DNA of 64,000 nucleotides from assembly GCA_019359715.1 (NCBI GenBank), contig JAHHGS010000065.1, positions 1 to 64,000 of the forward strand. Direction: 5' to 3'. The notes beneath the pieces were generated by a model. It had not been told where the DNA came from and did not search any database. It worked only from the letters and a program-made list of their open reading frames with translations. Source of the stretch: Aphanocapsa sp. GSE-SYN-MK-11-07L (GTDB taxonomy: Bacteria; Cyanobacteriota; Cyanobacteriia; Thermosynechococcales; Thermosynechococcaceae). The position numbers and the translations under genes are program-made. Shown in pieces: positions 26,575-35,338 of the stretch (positions within the stretch are counted from its first letter, which is position 1; every line of letters begins with the position of its first letter).

Positions 26575-27702
26575 TCATTCCACATCAGTGAATCCTACTG
26601 GTGCAACAACGCCGTTTAGAGCCTTTTCATAAACCTGCCTGGTTTGAGAAGCAATTCGATCCCAGTTCAGACGCTGCTCAGCAAACAAACGGGCAGACTT
26701 TTCACGCTTAATGCATTCCTGTGGATCATCTACCAAACTCAGAATAGAGTCCACTAATCCCTCAACATCTCCAATAGGTAACAGAGATGCAAATGTGTCT
26801 TCTGTGTAGTCTGGGATGCCACCGACGTGATTAGAAATAATCGGTAGGCCACAGGAAATTGCTTCCAGAAGCGCGTTGTTAGCTGTGCAATCGAGTAGCG
26901 GTAAAAACAACAGAGTGGCTTGACGGTACAAATCGCGGAGTTGTTCGTCTGAAATACCAGAATGCCAGGTTACTTGAGAATGCCGAGCAATGCGGTAGAA
27001 AAAAGGATCATTACGCTTGCTGATGGGTACAACTAGGTCAAATTGAATACAAGGATTTTTTTCTAAAACCTTGTCAATTGCGCAAGCAAGAGTTTGGAGA
27101 TCTCGTAGCCAAGTCCCACAAAATACGCAACGAGGGTGTTTGTGATGTTTGAATGAAATTGTCTCTTTTGCTGGAGGACAGAAAAAGTCAAGATCGACAC
27201 CGTGGGGAATAAAATGGACATGGCCGGGAAGATACTGCTCGAAGTAGGAAGCATCCTGGCTGCTGAGGACAATCACTTCATCTAAGGAGGAAATCAACTC
27301 TGGTTGATGACGCTGTAATCGCCATAAACCGGCAGGCTGGTGGACGGTTGCCACCAATTTGAAGGATAGACGCTGTTTCCATAATGGCAATATGCCAATG
27401 TTTCGCTCAGCATAGATAGCATGTACGAGATTGTACTGAGAACTGAAGCATCGCCATAGCGCCTCCAGTTCCAATCGGGTTCCACTCTCATCATAGGTTG
27501 AACTCCATTTTTTCTTTCCTGCAAGATAAGATAGGAGACGACGAGTCAGCCTTGGTAAAGGCTGACCGTTTTTAAATATACTCGCATGGCATCCTGGCAT
27601 GGAATCAGCAAGGGCATCACAAACCCTTTCATAGCCGCTATGTTTTCCCATCCAAGGGAAATTCTCTTGTAGCCAAAGTAATTTTATTTGATTGTTAATC
27701 AT
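26575..27702 (-). CDS. Glycosyltransferase family 4
   Basis: This is a 375-residue GT-B enzyme. The N-terminal half carries LLWLQENFPWMGKHSGYERV and LVATVHQPAGLWRL. The donor half has CVFCGTWLRDLQTLACAI, WHSGISDEQLRDLYRQ, LLDCTANNALLEAISCGLPII, and SNHVGGIPDYT, with a GT4-like donor-site pattern. It starts at ATG 27700-27702. Directly downstream lies the remnant tail of another GT4, so this area has undergone rearrangement. Confidence 0.85.
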   Translation of the reverse strand: MINNQIKLLWLQENFPWMGKHSGYERVCDALADSMPGCHASIFKNGQPLPRLTRRLLSYLAGKKKWSSTYDESGTRLELEALWRCFSSQYNLVHAIYAERNIGILPLWKQRLSFKLVATVHQPAGLWRLQRHQPELISSLDEVIVLSSQDASYFEQYLPGHVHFIPHGVDLDFFCPPAKETISFKHHKHPRCVFCGTWLRDLQTLACAIDKVLEKNPCIQFDLVVPISKRNDPFFYRIARHSQVTWHSGISDEQLRDLYRQATLLFLPLLDCTANNALLEAISCGLPIISNHVGGIPDYTEDTFASLLPIGDVEGLVDSILSLVDDPQECIKREKSARLFAEQRLNWDRIASQTRQVYEKALNGVVAPVGFTDVE

Positions 27703-28112
27703 TATAATTTATTGATTATTATCAATCATTTCTTAAGACTTATGCTAAGTTAAAATGTGCATATTTGTCAATAATTTAAGACATCTTAGAATCAATTACT
27801 TTGCAATACAATAAGCATTTTTGGCAAGTTCTCACTCTTCTACTTATCCGAAAGTGTTTTGATGATTGAATGAGCAAATTCATCAGATGTGTTGGCTATT
27901 AAAAAAAGCTTTTCTAGGGCCATCCTCGAATCCTTCTGCTCAAATCGAAGTCGTTACTAGCAACTTAAAATCACCCAAAGCTTTATTACTTAGAATTATC
28001 AAACCCGTAGCGTAGTGAACCGGATTTATGACAAAAATCTGCTAGAGTAAAAGTCTCCGCTAAAGTTTATAATCGATTTAATTTTAAACCTCCTTTGAAT
28101 TCCTCAACAACT
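27703..28112. other. AT-rich gene-free gap of about 410 bp
   Basis: It lies between two leftward GT4 genes. I see no supported gene, RNA or strong palindrome. Confidence 0.45.
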
Positions 28113-29327
28113 CTACAATTTCGAATACGTTTGAATAAGTTCAACGTTGAGTTTGTCTAGGTTGTGATGCTCCTCGACAAATCGTCGTCCTTCTCTGCCC
28201 AATGTCTCCGATATTTCAGGGTGGTCAATCAGATATTGAAGTCTTTCAGCTAATGCTTCGACATTTTTTTCGGGAACGAGAAAACCCGATTCCCCATTCT
28301 TGACCAATTCGGGGATCCCACTATGCACTGTGCTAAGTATCGGTAAACCTATAGCCATTGCTTCCATAATCGCCACTGGAATCCCTTCCTTGTCGCCATC
28401 AGCACTTGTAACGCTAGGGGACAGGAAAATGTCTGTATTGTACCTTAAGGCAGTTATGTCTTCTCGCGTTTTCCATCCCAATAGTTTCACCTTTTCGTTA
28501 ATTGCTAGGTCGTCGATCAGATTCTGAAGATTTTCTCTGAGGGTACCTTCCCCGGCAATTAAATACTCGATGTCGTAACCCAGATCCAGCAATTTAGCCA
28601 CTGCCAAAATTCCATATTCGATCCCTTTCTTTTCTTCAAGCCTAGCGACTGATAGTATCCGGGCTTTATTTTCTGACCTGAGTTTTTTCAATTCTGGACT
28701 TAGCTGATTGATATCTATGCCCATTCGGTGAACAATGGTTCGATTTGGGTTAGATCCCAATTTCAGGAGCGTTTGATGAATCAAATCGGAGACGGCAATA
28801 ATAAGATCTCCCTGAGCAAAAAGCTTGTTGTATAGATTTGGCCCATACTTTTGAATTTCTCTAGAGATATCGGCACCATGAAAGAACGTAACAATTTTTG
28901 CATCGGTCACCCCCAGATCCTTGAGAAGAATTCCTTTTCGACCCTCCCAACCGAAATTACAAACGATAATATCAAATGGTTCGTTTTGTAGAATAAAAGC
29001 GGCTAAATATAGGATATTGAGGTTTGTTGCTTCTTTCCTGTACTTGAATAAGTTGAGCGATTTTAGAATTGCGATCGGATTTTTGGGAAGGCTTAAGGCT
29101 ATGAGTCGAATTCCTTGAGCGTTACGCAGTAATGGGCTGGACGGAATAGAAAAGGCACGACTAAGTAGCCTATATTTTTCTACGTCTAAATGATTTTGAG
29201 GTTGACGAATAAGATTAGAGGTAAAGATTTGAACACTATGACCATTGTCTAGGAGGGCCTTCATCTGGTCAAGGATAAAGGTTTCCGATAGTGTAGGGAA
29301 GGAGGTAACAAGGAATGCAATATTCAT
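28113..29327 (-). CDS. Glycosyltransferase family 4 (colanic-acid type)
   Basis: This is a 404-residue GT-B enzyme. The N-terminus IAFLVTSFPTLSETFILDQM is typical of WcaL/AmsK-like transferases. FDIIVCNFGWEGRKG and VTFFHGADISREIQ lie in the acceptor half. In the donor half are SVARLEEKKGIEYGILAVAK, IAGEGTLRENLQNLI, LLGWKTREDI and VTSADGDKEGIPVAIMEAMA (E-x7-E region). ATG 29325-29327 is preceded by AAGGAGG about 20 nt upstream, so the ribosome binding site is not obvious. Base composition is more AT-rich than the central housekeeping genes. Confidence 0.9.
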   Translation of the reverse strand: MNIAFLVTSFPTLSETFILDQMKALLDNGHSVQIFTSNLIRQPQNHLDVEKYRLLSRAFSIPSSPLLRNAQGIRLIALSLPKNPIAILKSLNLFKYRKEATNLNILYLAAFILQNEPFDIIVCNFGWEGRKGILLKDLGVTDAKIVTFFHGADISREIQKYGPNLYNKLFAQGDLIIAVSDLIHQTLLKLGSNPNRTIVHRMGIDINQLSPELKKLRSENKARILSVARLEEKKGIEYGILAVAKLLDLGYDIEYLIAGEGTLRENLQNLIDDLAINEKVKLLGWKTREDITALRYNTDIFLSPSVTSADGDKEGIPVAIMEAMAIGLPILSTVHSGIPELVKNGESGFLVPEKNVEALAERLQYLIDHPEISETLGREGRRFVEEHHNLDKLNVELIQTYSKL

Positions 29328-29982
29328 ATTTTGGCGAGTTAAAAAACGACAAGCTTTGATCAGACTGATGGAAGCATAATAAATTTATAATAAAAAATGA
29401 TTAATGACAAAGTCTCCTTGATTCAGTAGCTTGATTGAACCCAGAAAGAAACACCTTCAGATGTGGTTGAATCTCAAACTTGATGAGACTATCCGCAGAA
29501 CATATAAAATTTATTTAAACGTCAATATTATTACTACGATGTACTGCTATAAGCCTGCTCAATCTGTCCTTACAGATGGGCTAATTCGCAACTATTCTAG
29601 TAAAAAGAAACGCCATGGCGGATGCCCCTGCATAAGCTGCTGTTGGTGGGTGCGGGGATAAACAAATCACTAGGCGTTAATCTTGTAGCAAGATGTTTAA
29701 TCTGCTGGTTGGTGTTAAATCCGTACCTGAAACCAAGATGCTTTGCTTGAAAAAAGGTTTGAAAATTTGGAGCCAATAATAGCAGTCTCAAAACAATCGT
29801 GAGATTTGAATAGGTTGTGAGGGGCGCACTCATAGAGTCGGCCCTCACAACCTATTGGGAATCGCTATAGGTGAATAACTCAAATCAGCGATCTTTACTG
29901 ATTTCTGATCGGGTACAGCAGCTAGAGTAGTAATCTAATTCTGGAGTACCCTTGACGCACCAATAAACTGCGAAGACCACAG
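29328..29982. other. Intergenic region of about 655 bp with a 15-bp inverted repeat
   Basis: No convincing gene is present. A short leftward frame at 29597-29848 has no recognisable domain and no ribosome binding site. The region holds the palindrome annotated at 29809-29856 and may be decayed mobile-element sequence. Confidence 0.4.
29809..29856. repeat. 15-bp perfect inverted repeat, 18-nt loop
   Basis: Arms 29809-29823 and 29842-29856 (AATAGGTTGTGAGGG and its complement) are perfect. It is located about 130-175 bp downstream of the WecG-like gene. There is no T-run on either side, so a repeat or mobile-element end is as likely as a terminator. Confidence 0.65.
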
Positions 29983-30789
29983 CTAGCGATCGCTAGCGCT
30001 CTGGGCAAAATCTTTGGGACGATATTGCGATACTCGCTCAGACCAAGGATTACGATAAAGGTTGAGCTTCTGCTTTAAGAACAAAAGTAAGCAAGGAAGA
30101 TCGTCAACAATGTAACGTTTCCATAGTCGGTTACGGTCTTGAGAGATCCGATAGAGCCACTCCAAACCTACCTCACTCATCCATTTAGGCGAGCGCCTAA
30201 CATGACCTGCTTCAAAATCCAGGGTTGCGCCAACTGCCAGAATCGTCTTAACTCTTCTCAATTGGCTCTGATACTTATAGACCCACTTCTCTTGTTTCGG
30301 TGCACCGACCCCGATCGCTAAAACAGTTGCGCCGGATTGGTTAATCAGGTTAACAATCTCGCGGCACTCTGCTTCATCTTTCTCGAATCCAAAGGATGGG
30401 GAGTGAGCAGCGACCACAATTTCACGACCAATTTTGCGGTTGATTCTCTCCTGTGCCTTGAGGGCAACACCCGGTGCAGCGCCAAGCAAAAACATCTTAA
30501 CTGAGTCGTCGTCTCTGTAATATTCACAGAAGTCGGGGAAAAAGTCTGAACCCGATATTTTTTCCTGAAACGGCATGCCTAGCAGCTTGGAAACAAACAA
30601 CAATATCTGACTATCACAAACGCGATAGCTCGCAGCTTGATAGGCAATGTAGAACTCCTCATCCGCCTGGAGTTTGGAAAGGTGATCTAGATTGGCTGTG
30701 AAGACGACTCCACCCTTACACAAGGCTTTCAGGAGTTGGAGTTTTGAGATGTTATGAATATCTAGGTTCAACAGTTTAACAGTTTTCAC
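29983..30789 (-). CDS. WecG/TagA/CpsF family glycosyltransferase (GT26)
   Basis: The protein is about 268 residues and has the family blocks FTANLDHLSKLQADEEF, CDSQILLFVSKLLGMPF, GSDFFPDFCEYY, FLLGAAPGVALKAQERI, LAIGVGAPKQEKWVYKY, GATLDFEAGHVRRSPKWM and GLEWLYRISQDRNRLWKRY. These enzymes add a sugar such as ManNAc(A) to a lipid-linked intermediate at the inner membrane. I chose GTG 30787-30789, which has an AGGGGGAA 9 nt upstream and starts just before VKLLNLDIHN. A TTG 26 codons upstream is possible but less likely. It lies alone between two long gaps. Confidence 0.88.
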   Translation of the reverse strand: MKTVKLLNLDIHNISKLQLLKALCKGGVVFTANLDHLSKLQADEEFYIAYQAASYRVCDSQILLFVSKLLGMPFQEKISGSDFFPDFCEYYRDDDSVKMFLLGAAPGVALKAQERINRKIGREIVVAAHSPSFGFEKDEAECREIVNLINQSGATVLAIGVGAPKQEKWVYKYQSQLRRVKTILAVGATLDFEAGHVRRSPKWMSEVGLEWLYRISQDRNRLWKRYIVDDLPCLLLFLKQKLNLYRNPWSERVSQYRPKDFAQSASDR

Positions 30790-30867
30790 AGATGGATTCC
30801 CCCTGTAAAGAGGCGATCGAGAAAGCGATCGCAGTTGCGTAAAACCAAAGTCAACAGAGGATACCAA

Positions 30868-31294
30868 TGAACAAATTGGGACATTTATGAAACCCGGAAT
30901 TACTTACTGAACTGAGCGACTTTGTCAAGGTTCAGCAATGTTCTTTAACAAGGTACGATAATACAGTACTTTAAAGTGTGTTGCACGATTCAAAAAATGG
31001 TCAGAAAGTTTTATGGTCAGCTTAAGAAATTCCTATGATCAAAATGGAGAGAAATTGTTGGTTTAGACCAAACCCTCGACAGCTTATTTTCGAGCCGAAC
31101 GTGCCGATTTTTCAGGCGAACTAAGCCAAGAAACACTTGAGAATTGACTGTAACCCCTGCCGAATCGACTCTACGCGAATTAACAGGGTTAATTGATATT
31201 CGCTCTCATCGCAATTTGAGCTAGTTGCTCAAGTAGGCAGACTGTGAAAAAGAATTCCTTAGAAACCCTTTTTCACAGCTCATTAAGGGCTGAC
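30868..31294. other. Intergenic region of about 430 bp
   Basis: No gene is supported. Short open stretches such as TAYFRAERADFSGELSQETL are not recognisable. The right end carries the hairpin following the beta-helix gene. Confidence 0.4.
31242..31278 (-). terminator. Hairpin downstream of the Calx-beta/beta-helix gene
   Basis: CTGTGAAAAAG (31242-31252) pairs with CTTTTTCACAG (31268-31278) around a 15-nt loop, 17 bp after the stop at 31295. The A/T runs sit within the stem. A very similar hairpin occurs on the other side of the gene at 33968-33998. Confidence 0.6.
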
Positions 31295-33781
31295 TTATGC
31301 ATTTACCATGGCTGGATTTTGTGCAGCTACGGCCCACAGGTTCTCAGAGCCAAATGGATGATCACTAAGCTGGAAGTTTGTTTTTGGCTGGGTCGATGAA
31401 TTAATTCCTAGGTAAAAAGGTGAACTATTTTGACTCTCCAACTCGCCAAGTTTTGTTGGTACGGAGCTACCGGACATTACCGTTTGCGAGATTGACTCAC
31501 TCTTCCCATAGAATGAACCATCGTTAGGCTTAAAGGTTCCCAGTCCGTTACTGCTGTAGCTTTGCTGTCCAGATGAAACCACTTGACCACTCAGTGGATC
31601 GCTCACTGCGGCGGGTTGCTTGGGAGCAGAACTTGCCGCAGTTACTTGACCAGAGATTGTGTCCATTCGCATCGTTCTTGTTGCTGAGGCAGGCGTTTTG
31701 GTTTGAACCAGTTCAGCCGCCCCAATGTCATGTGTGCCATCTGTCCGAGCATTGCCAAAGTAGTCTTTGGTAATCGTGTTCAGGGGCAATCCGGCATTGG
31801 CAGCAGGAGAAGTTGATTTTAACCGATAATCTGCTGCCGTTAGTCCACCTGGATTGACAAACTGGGGATCTGCATAAATATCACCAGACCCTTTAGCTGC
31901 TTTTCCGAGAGTGCCACCAGACCAAACATTGTGGGAAAATTGGAGTCCAGGTGTATTCGCTGTGATGAAGGCTAGCCCGGCACTTTTGGTGCGCTGAAAG
32001 ATATTGTTCTGAATGGTGACGTTGGTTGGTGTGCTTCTGCTAATCAGCAGTTCGCGATCGCTGGCACCATAAATTGTGTTGTTGACAATTTGCGTATTTT
32101 GAACCATATTCAGGAGCGATACACCAGCTCGACCCCCAATCACGATGTTGTTGTTGATGACATTCTTATCGTTCAGATTAGAGACTGAATAGCGCTCATT
32201 GTTCATCTCAATCCCAACCGCAGCCCACCACTGGTTATTGATTTTATTGAAAAAATTGGAATTTTCAGTGGTGTAGATCAGATTATTTTCAAAGACTGAA
32301 TGGGTTGCATTATCCAAATACATCTGAACACTGAAATTATCATGCAGGGTATTGCTGGCAGCCCGCACGTTATCTGAGAGTGTGGCAGTTATTCCCTCGC
32401 CGTAGTTATTGTAGACATAGTTGTTCGTAACCGTGGCGTTTTTGCCATTCGAGATGGTGATCCCACTTGCCCAGCCATAGGATGTCCGAGCTTTGTTACC
32501 AAGCGCCGAATTATAAACTGTGTTCCCGTCCACTAGGACATTAGAGGTGCCGCCAAAGGTATTGCCGTAAATGCCAATTCCATGCCCGTAAATATCATGA
32601 ACTGTATTATTCAGTACATTCAAATTTTGAGCCTTAATGCCAATAATCCCAGTTTTACCGTTGCTAATATCAAAGCCTTGAATCGTCACATACTGGCCGC
32701 CAACGGCAATAATGTCTTTGCTAGCGTTGCCCTTTAAATAGACTTTCTCGTCTCCGTAGTTTTTAATCACGAGGGGAGAGTTAGCACTACCATCACGATC
32801 AGCGCCAATCCAAACAGAAGTGTTTTCATAGGTACCGCCTCGGACATAGATCGTGCCCCCTACACCATCAGCCATCCGGTTGACTGCTGCTTGAATGGTC
32901 TTGAACGGCTGGTCGATCGTGCCTAGATTGCTGTCGCTACCATTAGCTGCCACGTAAACCGTCTTGCCTAGATTGAGCGGAGAGAGATCATCATTCAGAA
33001 TTGTGGCAGTGCTTTGGCGTGTTGTGCCCAAGAGCGCATTGGTTGGTGTGCCTAAATTGACTGTAAAAGTCTCGTTATTCTCAACTGTCTTGTCTCCATT
33101 TACCAAAACAGTAATTGTTTTGCTGGTTTGACCAGCAGTAAATGTCAGTACCCCATCGTTATCGACATAGTCAGACCCAGCGATCGCCGTTCCATTGTCA
33201 ATCGTGTAAGGCACCTTTACTGTCCGACTAGTAAGATGGCTAAAATTAACCGTAAACGTTAAGGCCGTCACACCACTATCCCCCTCGCTGCGGCTGACGA
33301 TGGTTGGACTTAAACTAACTGTGGGCAAGGGATCATTATCTAGAATTGTCAGTTTGGCAGTGTTTTGGCTACCTAGAGTTGCACCGCCCGTCAGATTGCC
33401 CAAACTTAAATTAAGGGTTTCATTGGCTTCATTCTTTGCATCATCAACAATCGGAATCGTGATCGTTTTAGATGAAGTATCACCATCAGCAAATGCGACG
33501 ACGATTGGACTACTCTTGTAGTCACCAAACATTCGCTTGGCTGTTCCATCAGCGACAGAAACTGTAGCGCTGACAACACCACTGCTTCCCCCTGTGCGGG
33601 TGACTGTTACCGCAGCGACTGCAACGCCATTCTCGTTAATGCTAAAGGTTGGTGCACTAAAGGCCAGACTACCAGAGCTGGGTGTGCTTAAATTATAATT
33701 GAGTGCGCTATTGTTAGTGGATTGATCCAGTAAACCTGGCAGGCTAGAGGCGGTTTCAAGCTTCAACTTTTGAGTAGACAC
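31295..33781 (-). CDS. Surface protein with two Calx-beta domains and a right-handed parallel beta-helix
   Basis: This is an 828-residue protein. Residues about 35-150 and 152-268 are Calx-beta repeats (FSINENGVAVAAVTVTRTGG; NEANETLNLSL; TAKLTILDND; VENNETFTVNLG), acidic and probably Ca-binding. From about 278, TVYVAANGSDSNLGTIDQPF and KTIQAAVNRM open a DUF1565/pectate-lyase-like parallel beta-helix with regular Asn-rich turns. The C-terminal roughly 130 residues are Ser/Gln-rich and lack a clear domain. There is no Sec signal, so export could be by a type I system. It might be a polysaccharide-modifying enzyme (lyase or epimerase) or an adhesin. The GTG start has AAAGGAT 7 nt upstream. Confidence 0.8.
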   Translation of the reverse strand: MSTQKLKLETASSLPGLLDQSTNNSALNYNLSTPSSGSLAFSAPTFSINENGVAVAAVTVTRTGGSSGVVSATVSVADGTAKRMFGDYKSSPIVVAFADGDTSSKTITIPIVDDAKNEANETLNLSLGNLTGGATLGSQNTAKLTILDNDPLPTVSLSPTIVSRSEGDSGVTALTFTVNFSHLTSRTVKVPYTIDNGTAIAGSDYVDNDGVLTFTAGQTSKTITVLVNGDKTVENNETFTVNLGTPTNALLGTTRQSTATILNDDLSPLNLGKTVYVAANGSDSNLGTIDQPFKTIQAAVNRMADGVGGTIYVRGGTYENTSVWIGADRDGSANSPLVIKNYGDEKVYLKGNASKDIIAVGGQYVTIQGFDISNGKTGIIGIKAQNLNVLNNTVHDIYGHGIGIYGNTFGGTSNVLVDGNTVYNSALGNKARTSYGWASGITISNGKNATVTNNYVYNNYGEGITATLSDNVRAASNTLHDNFSVQMYLDNATHSVFENNLIYTTENSNFFNKINNQWWAAVGIEMNNERYSVSNLNDKNVINNNIVIGGRAGVSLLNMVQNTQIVNNTIYGASDRELLISRSTPTNVTIQNNIFQRTKSAGLAFITANTPGLQFSHNVWSGGTLGKAAKGSGDIYADPQFVNPGGLTAADYRLKSTSPAANAGLPLNTITKDYFGNARTDGTHDIGAAELVQTKTPASATRTMRMDTISGQVTAASSAPKQPAAVSDPLSGQVVSSGQQSYSSNGLGTFKPNDGSFYGKSESISQTVMSGSSVPTKLGELESQNSSPFYLGINSSTQPKTNFQLSDHPFGSENLWAVAAQNPAMVNA

Positions 33782-33905
33782 AACTTAATCCTTTGAACTT
33801 CTAAATGATTTCTCATGTGGGTTTATGAGGTAGATGCAGTTTGCTAAATACTGTTAGTAAAAGTCCCTGAGTAATTTTTACTCAGGAAAATACAGCAATC
33901 CAAAC

Positions 33906-33939
33906 TGAACCTCCGAGTGGCGCGCCACTCGGAGGTTCA
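33906..33939. repeat. 34-nt perfect palindrome centred on GGCGCGCC
   Basis: Every base from 33906 to 33939 pairs with its partner with no loop; the arm reads TGAACCTCCGAGTGGCG. It lies about 125 bp upstream of the beta-helix gene. It could be an operator for a dimeric regulator, a cruciform, or a terminator-like element. Confidence 0.8.
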
Positions 33940-33967
33940 AATTTGATCTAACTATCATGAACAGGCT

Positions 33968-33998
33968 GTGAAAAAAGACCCCCAAGAGCCTTTTTCAC
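33968..33998. repeat. Hairpin similar to the one at 31242-31278
   Basis: GTGAAAAA (33968-33975) pairs with TTTTTCAC (33991-33998). The surrounding CTGTGAAAAA-AGA-...-CCTTTTTCAC pattern matches the downstream hairpin of the beta-helix gene, so the gene is bracketed by two related elements. Confidence 0.6.
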
Positions 33999-34453
33999 GA
34001 CTCCACTCATTTTCACAAGTCACGTAGAATCGCCGTAGACGAGCTACGATGCAAAAATGATCTAGGATTACCTGCTAACTGATTGTGAGAAAATCATCCC
34101 CCCATCCAGAATTATGATTCTAGATCAGGGTTGGGTCTGTGATTTGAGTCATCATAGATGTTGATTCAGGTCACAGCAGATTTGGCAAGTTTTGTCCAGC
34201 GGATGGCTTAGGCTGCTGCGATCCAGGTTAGTCCCGACACCTTAGTGTAAGAGGGATGGTAAAACAGCCAGATAATCCTCTGGTTAAGTCGCAAGGCAGA
34301 CCTAGACCAAGAAATCTGTTGCAGCGGAGACTGAGGGGCTAAGCTAAGGGGAGAGCAGATTTCCGGGAATTTTGCCTGAACTGATTCAGAAGTAACTTTC
34401 AGAATCATGGACTTGATGCTAACATTCGCTGGTAAGTCAGGGTTTAGAAGCCA

Positions 34454-35338
34454 ATGAGCCGAATTGCACAGTCCAAATCCCAAACTGGCAGACAGCCCTC
34501 GAAGATGGTTTACTCGGCAGAAAGCCAGGTTAAGCATCCGATTCGCTTAGTTCAACTGATGTGGGCAGATTTGCTGAGTTCGCGCGAGTTGACTTGGCGG
34601 CTGCTGGTTAGAGATATTAAGGCGCAGTATCGCCAATCGATGCTGGGCTTTGTCTGGGCGTTTATTCCGCCCATCGTGACTGCGCTTGGGTTTATGCTGG
34701 CCAAGAGTAATGGAATTGTAAATATTGGCGAAACGAATTTTCCTTACCCAGCCTTTGTCATGTTCAGTACTGCTTTATGGCAAACCTTCTCCGAATCCGT
34801 CAGTCTGCCCATTCAACAAGTCAATGCATCTAAGACGATGCTGGCCAGAATTCGCTTTCCTAGAGAAGCGCTAATTCTTTCGGCTGAAGGGCAAGTTCTG
34901 TTCAATTTTGCGATCAAGCTGATCTTGATTATTGGCGTTTTTATCTGGTTTCGAGTTCCGATCACCTGGAACGTTCTGATCGCACCCGTTGCTTTGATTC
35001 ATTTGATCATTCTCGGTACGGCGATCGGAACATTCTTAGCTCCCCTTGGTTCGCTATCAAATGATGTCACTAAAAGCTTGACCTTTATCCTGAGCTTTTG
35101 GATGCTACTAACCCCGGTCGTCTATCCAACGCCTGAGCAAGGTATTTTCGCGACTATTGTCCGTCTCAACCCGGTCACACCGCTGCTAGTCACGACCAGA
35201 GAGTTAGCGACAACAGGTCAAATCTCTGATCCTCAGAGCTTTTGGATTGCTAGCATCCTGGCATATCTGGGGTTAATATTGGCTTGGCTTATTTATCGAC
35301 TGGCAATGCCATTTGTAATTGAAAGGGTTAGTTCCTAA
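34454..35338 (+). CDS. wzm: ABC-2 type polysaccharide export permease (Wzm/TagG-like)
   Basis: The 294-residue inner-membrane permease has the N-terminal amphipathic entry motif ELTWRLLVRDIKAQYRQS and MLGFVWAFIPPIVTALGFML, followed by about six helices and the typical TPVVYP segment. With the next gene it forms an ABC exporter that moves lipid-linked polysaccharide from cytoplasm to periplasm. It overlaps wzt by 1 bp (TAATG). The ATG at 34454 has a weak ribosome binding site; an ATG 17 codons later (34505) is an alternative start. Confidence 0.92.
   Translation: MSRIAQSKSQTGRQPSKMVYSAESQVKHPIRLVQLMWADLLSSRELTWRLLVRDIKAQYRQSMLGFVWAFIPPIVTALGFMLAKSNGIVNIGETNFPYPAFVMFSTALWQTFSESVSLPIQQVNASKTMLARIRFPREALILSAEGQVLFNFAIKLILIIGVFIWFRVPITWNVLIAPVALIHLIILGTAIGTFLAPLGSLSNDVTKSLTFILSFWMLLTPVVYPTPEQGIFATIVRLNPVTPLLVTTRELATTGQISDPQSFWIASILAYLGLILAWLIYRLAMPFVIERVSS

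Larger units (their letters stand above)
33782..34453. other. Divergent intergenic region of 672 bp with strong palindromes
   Basis: It separates the leftward beta-helix gene from the rightward wzm-wzt genes. It contains a 34-nt perfect palindrome and a hairpin resembling the one beyond the beta-helix gene. A leftward frame overlapping the wzm start (34208-34537) lacks any domain and was not called. Confidence 0.5.

Noticed and set aside
29597-29848. Leftward 83-codon ORF in the gap before the WecG-like gene
   Set aside because: Composition is not protein-like, no homologous motif, and it runs through gap sequence next to a palindrome.
34208-34537. Leftward 109-codon ORF at the wzm start
   Set aside because: It overlaps the conserved start of wzm, has no domain and no ribosome binding site.
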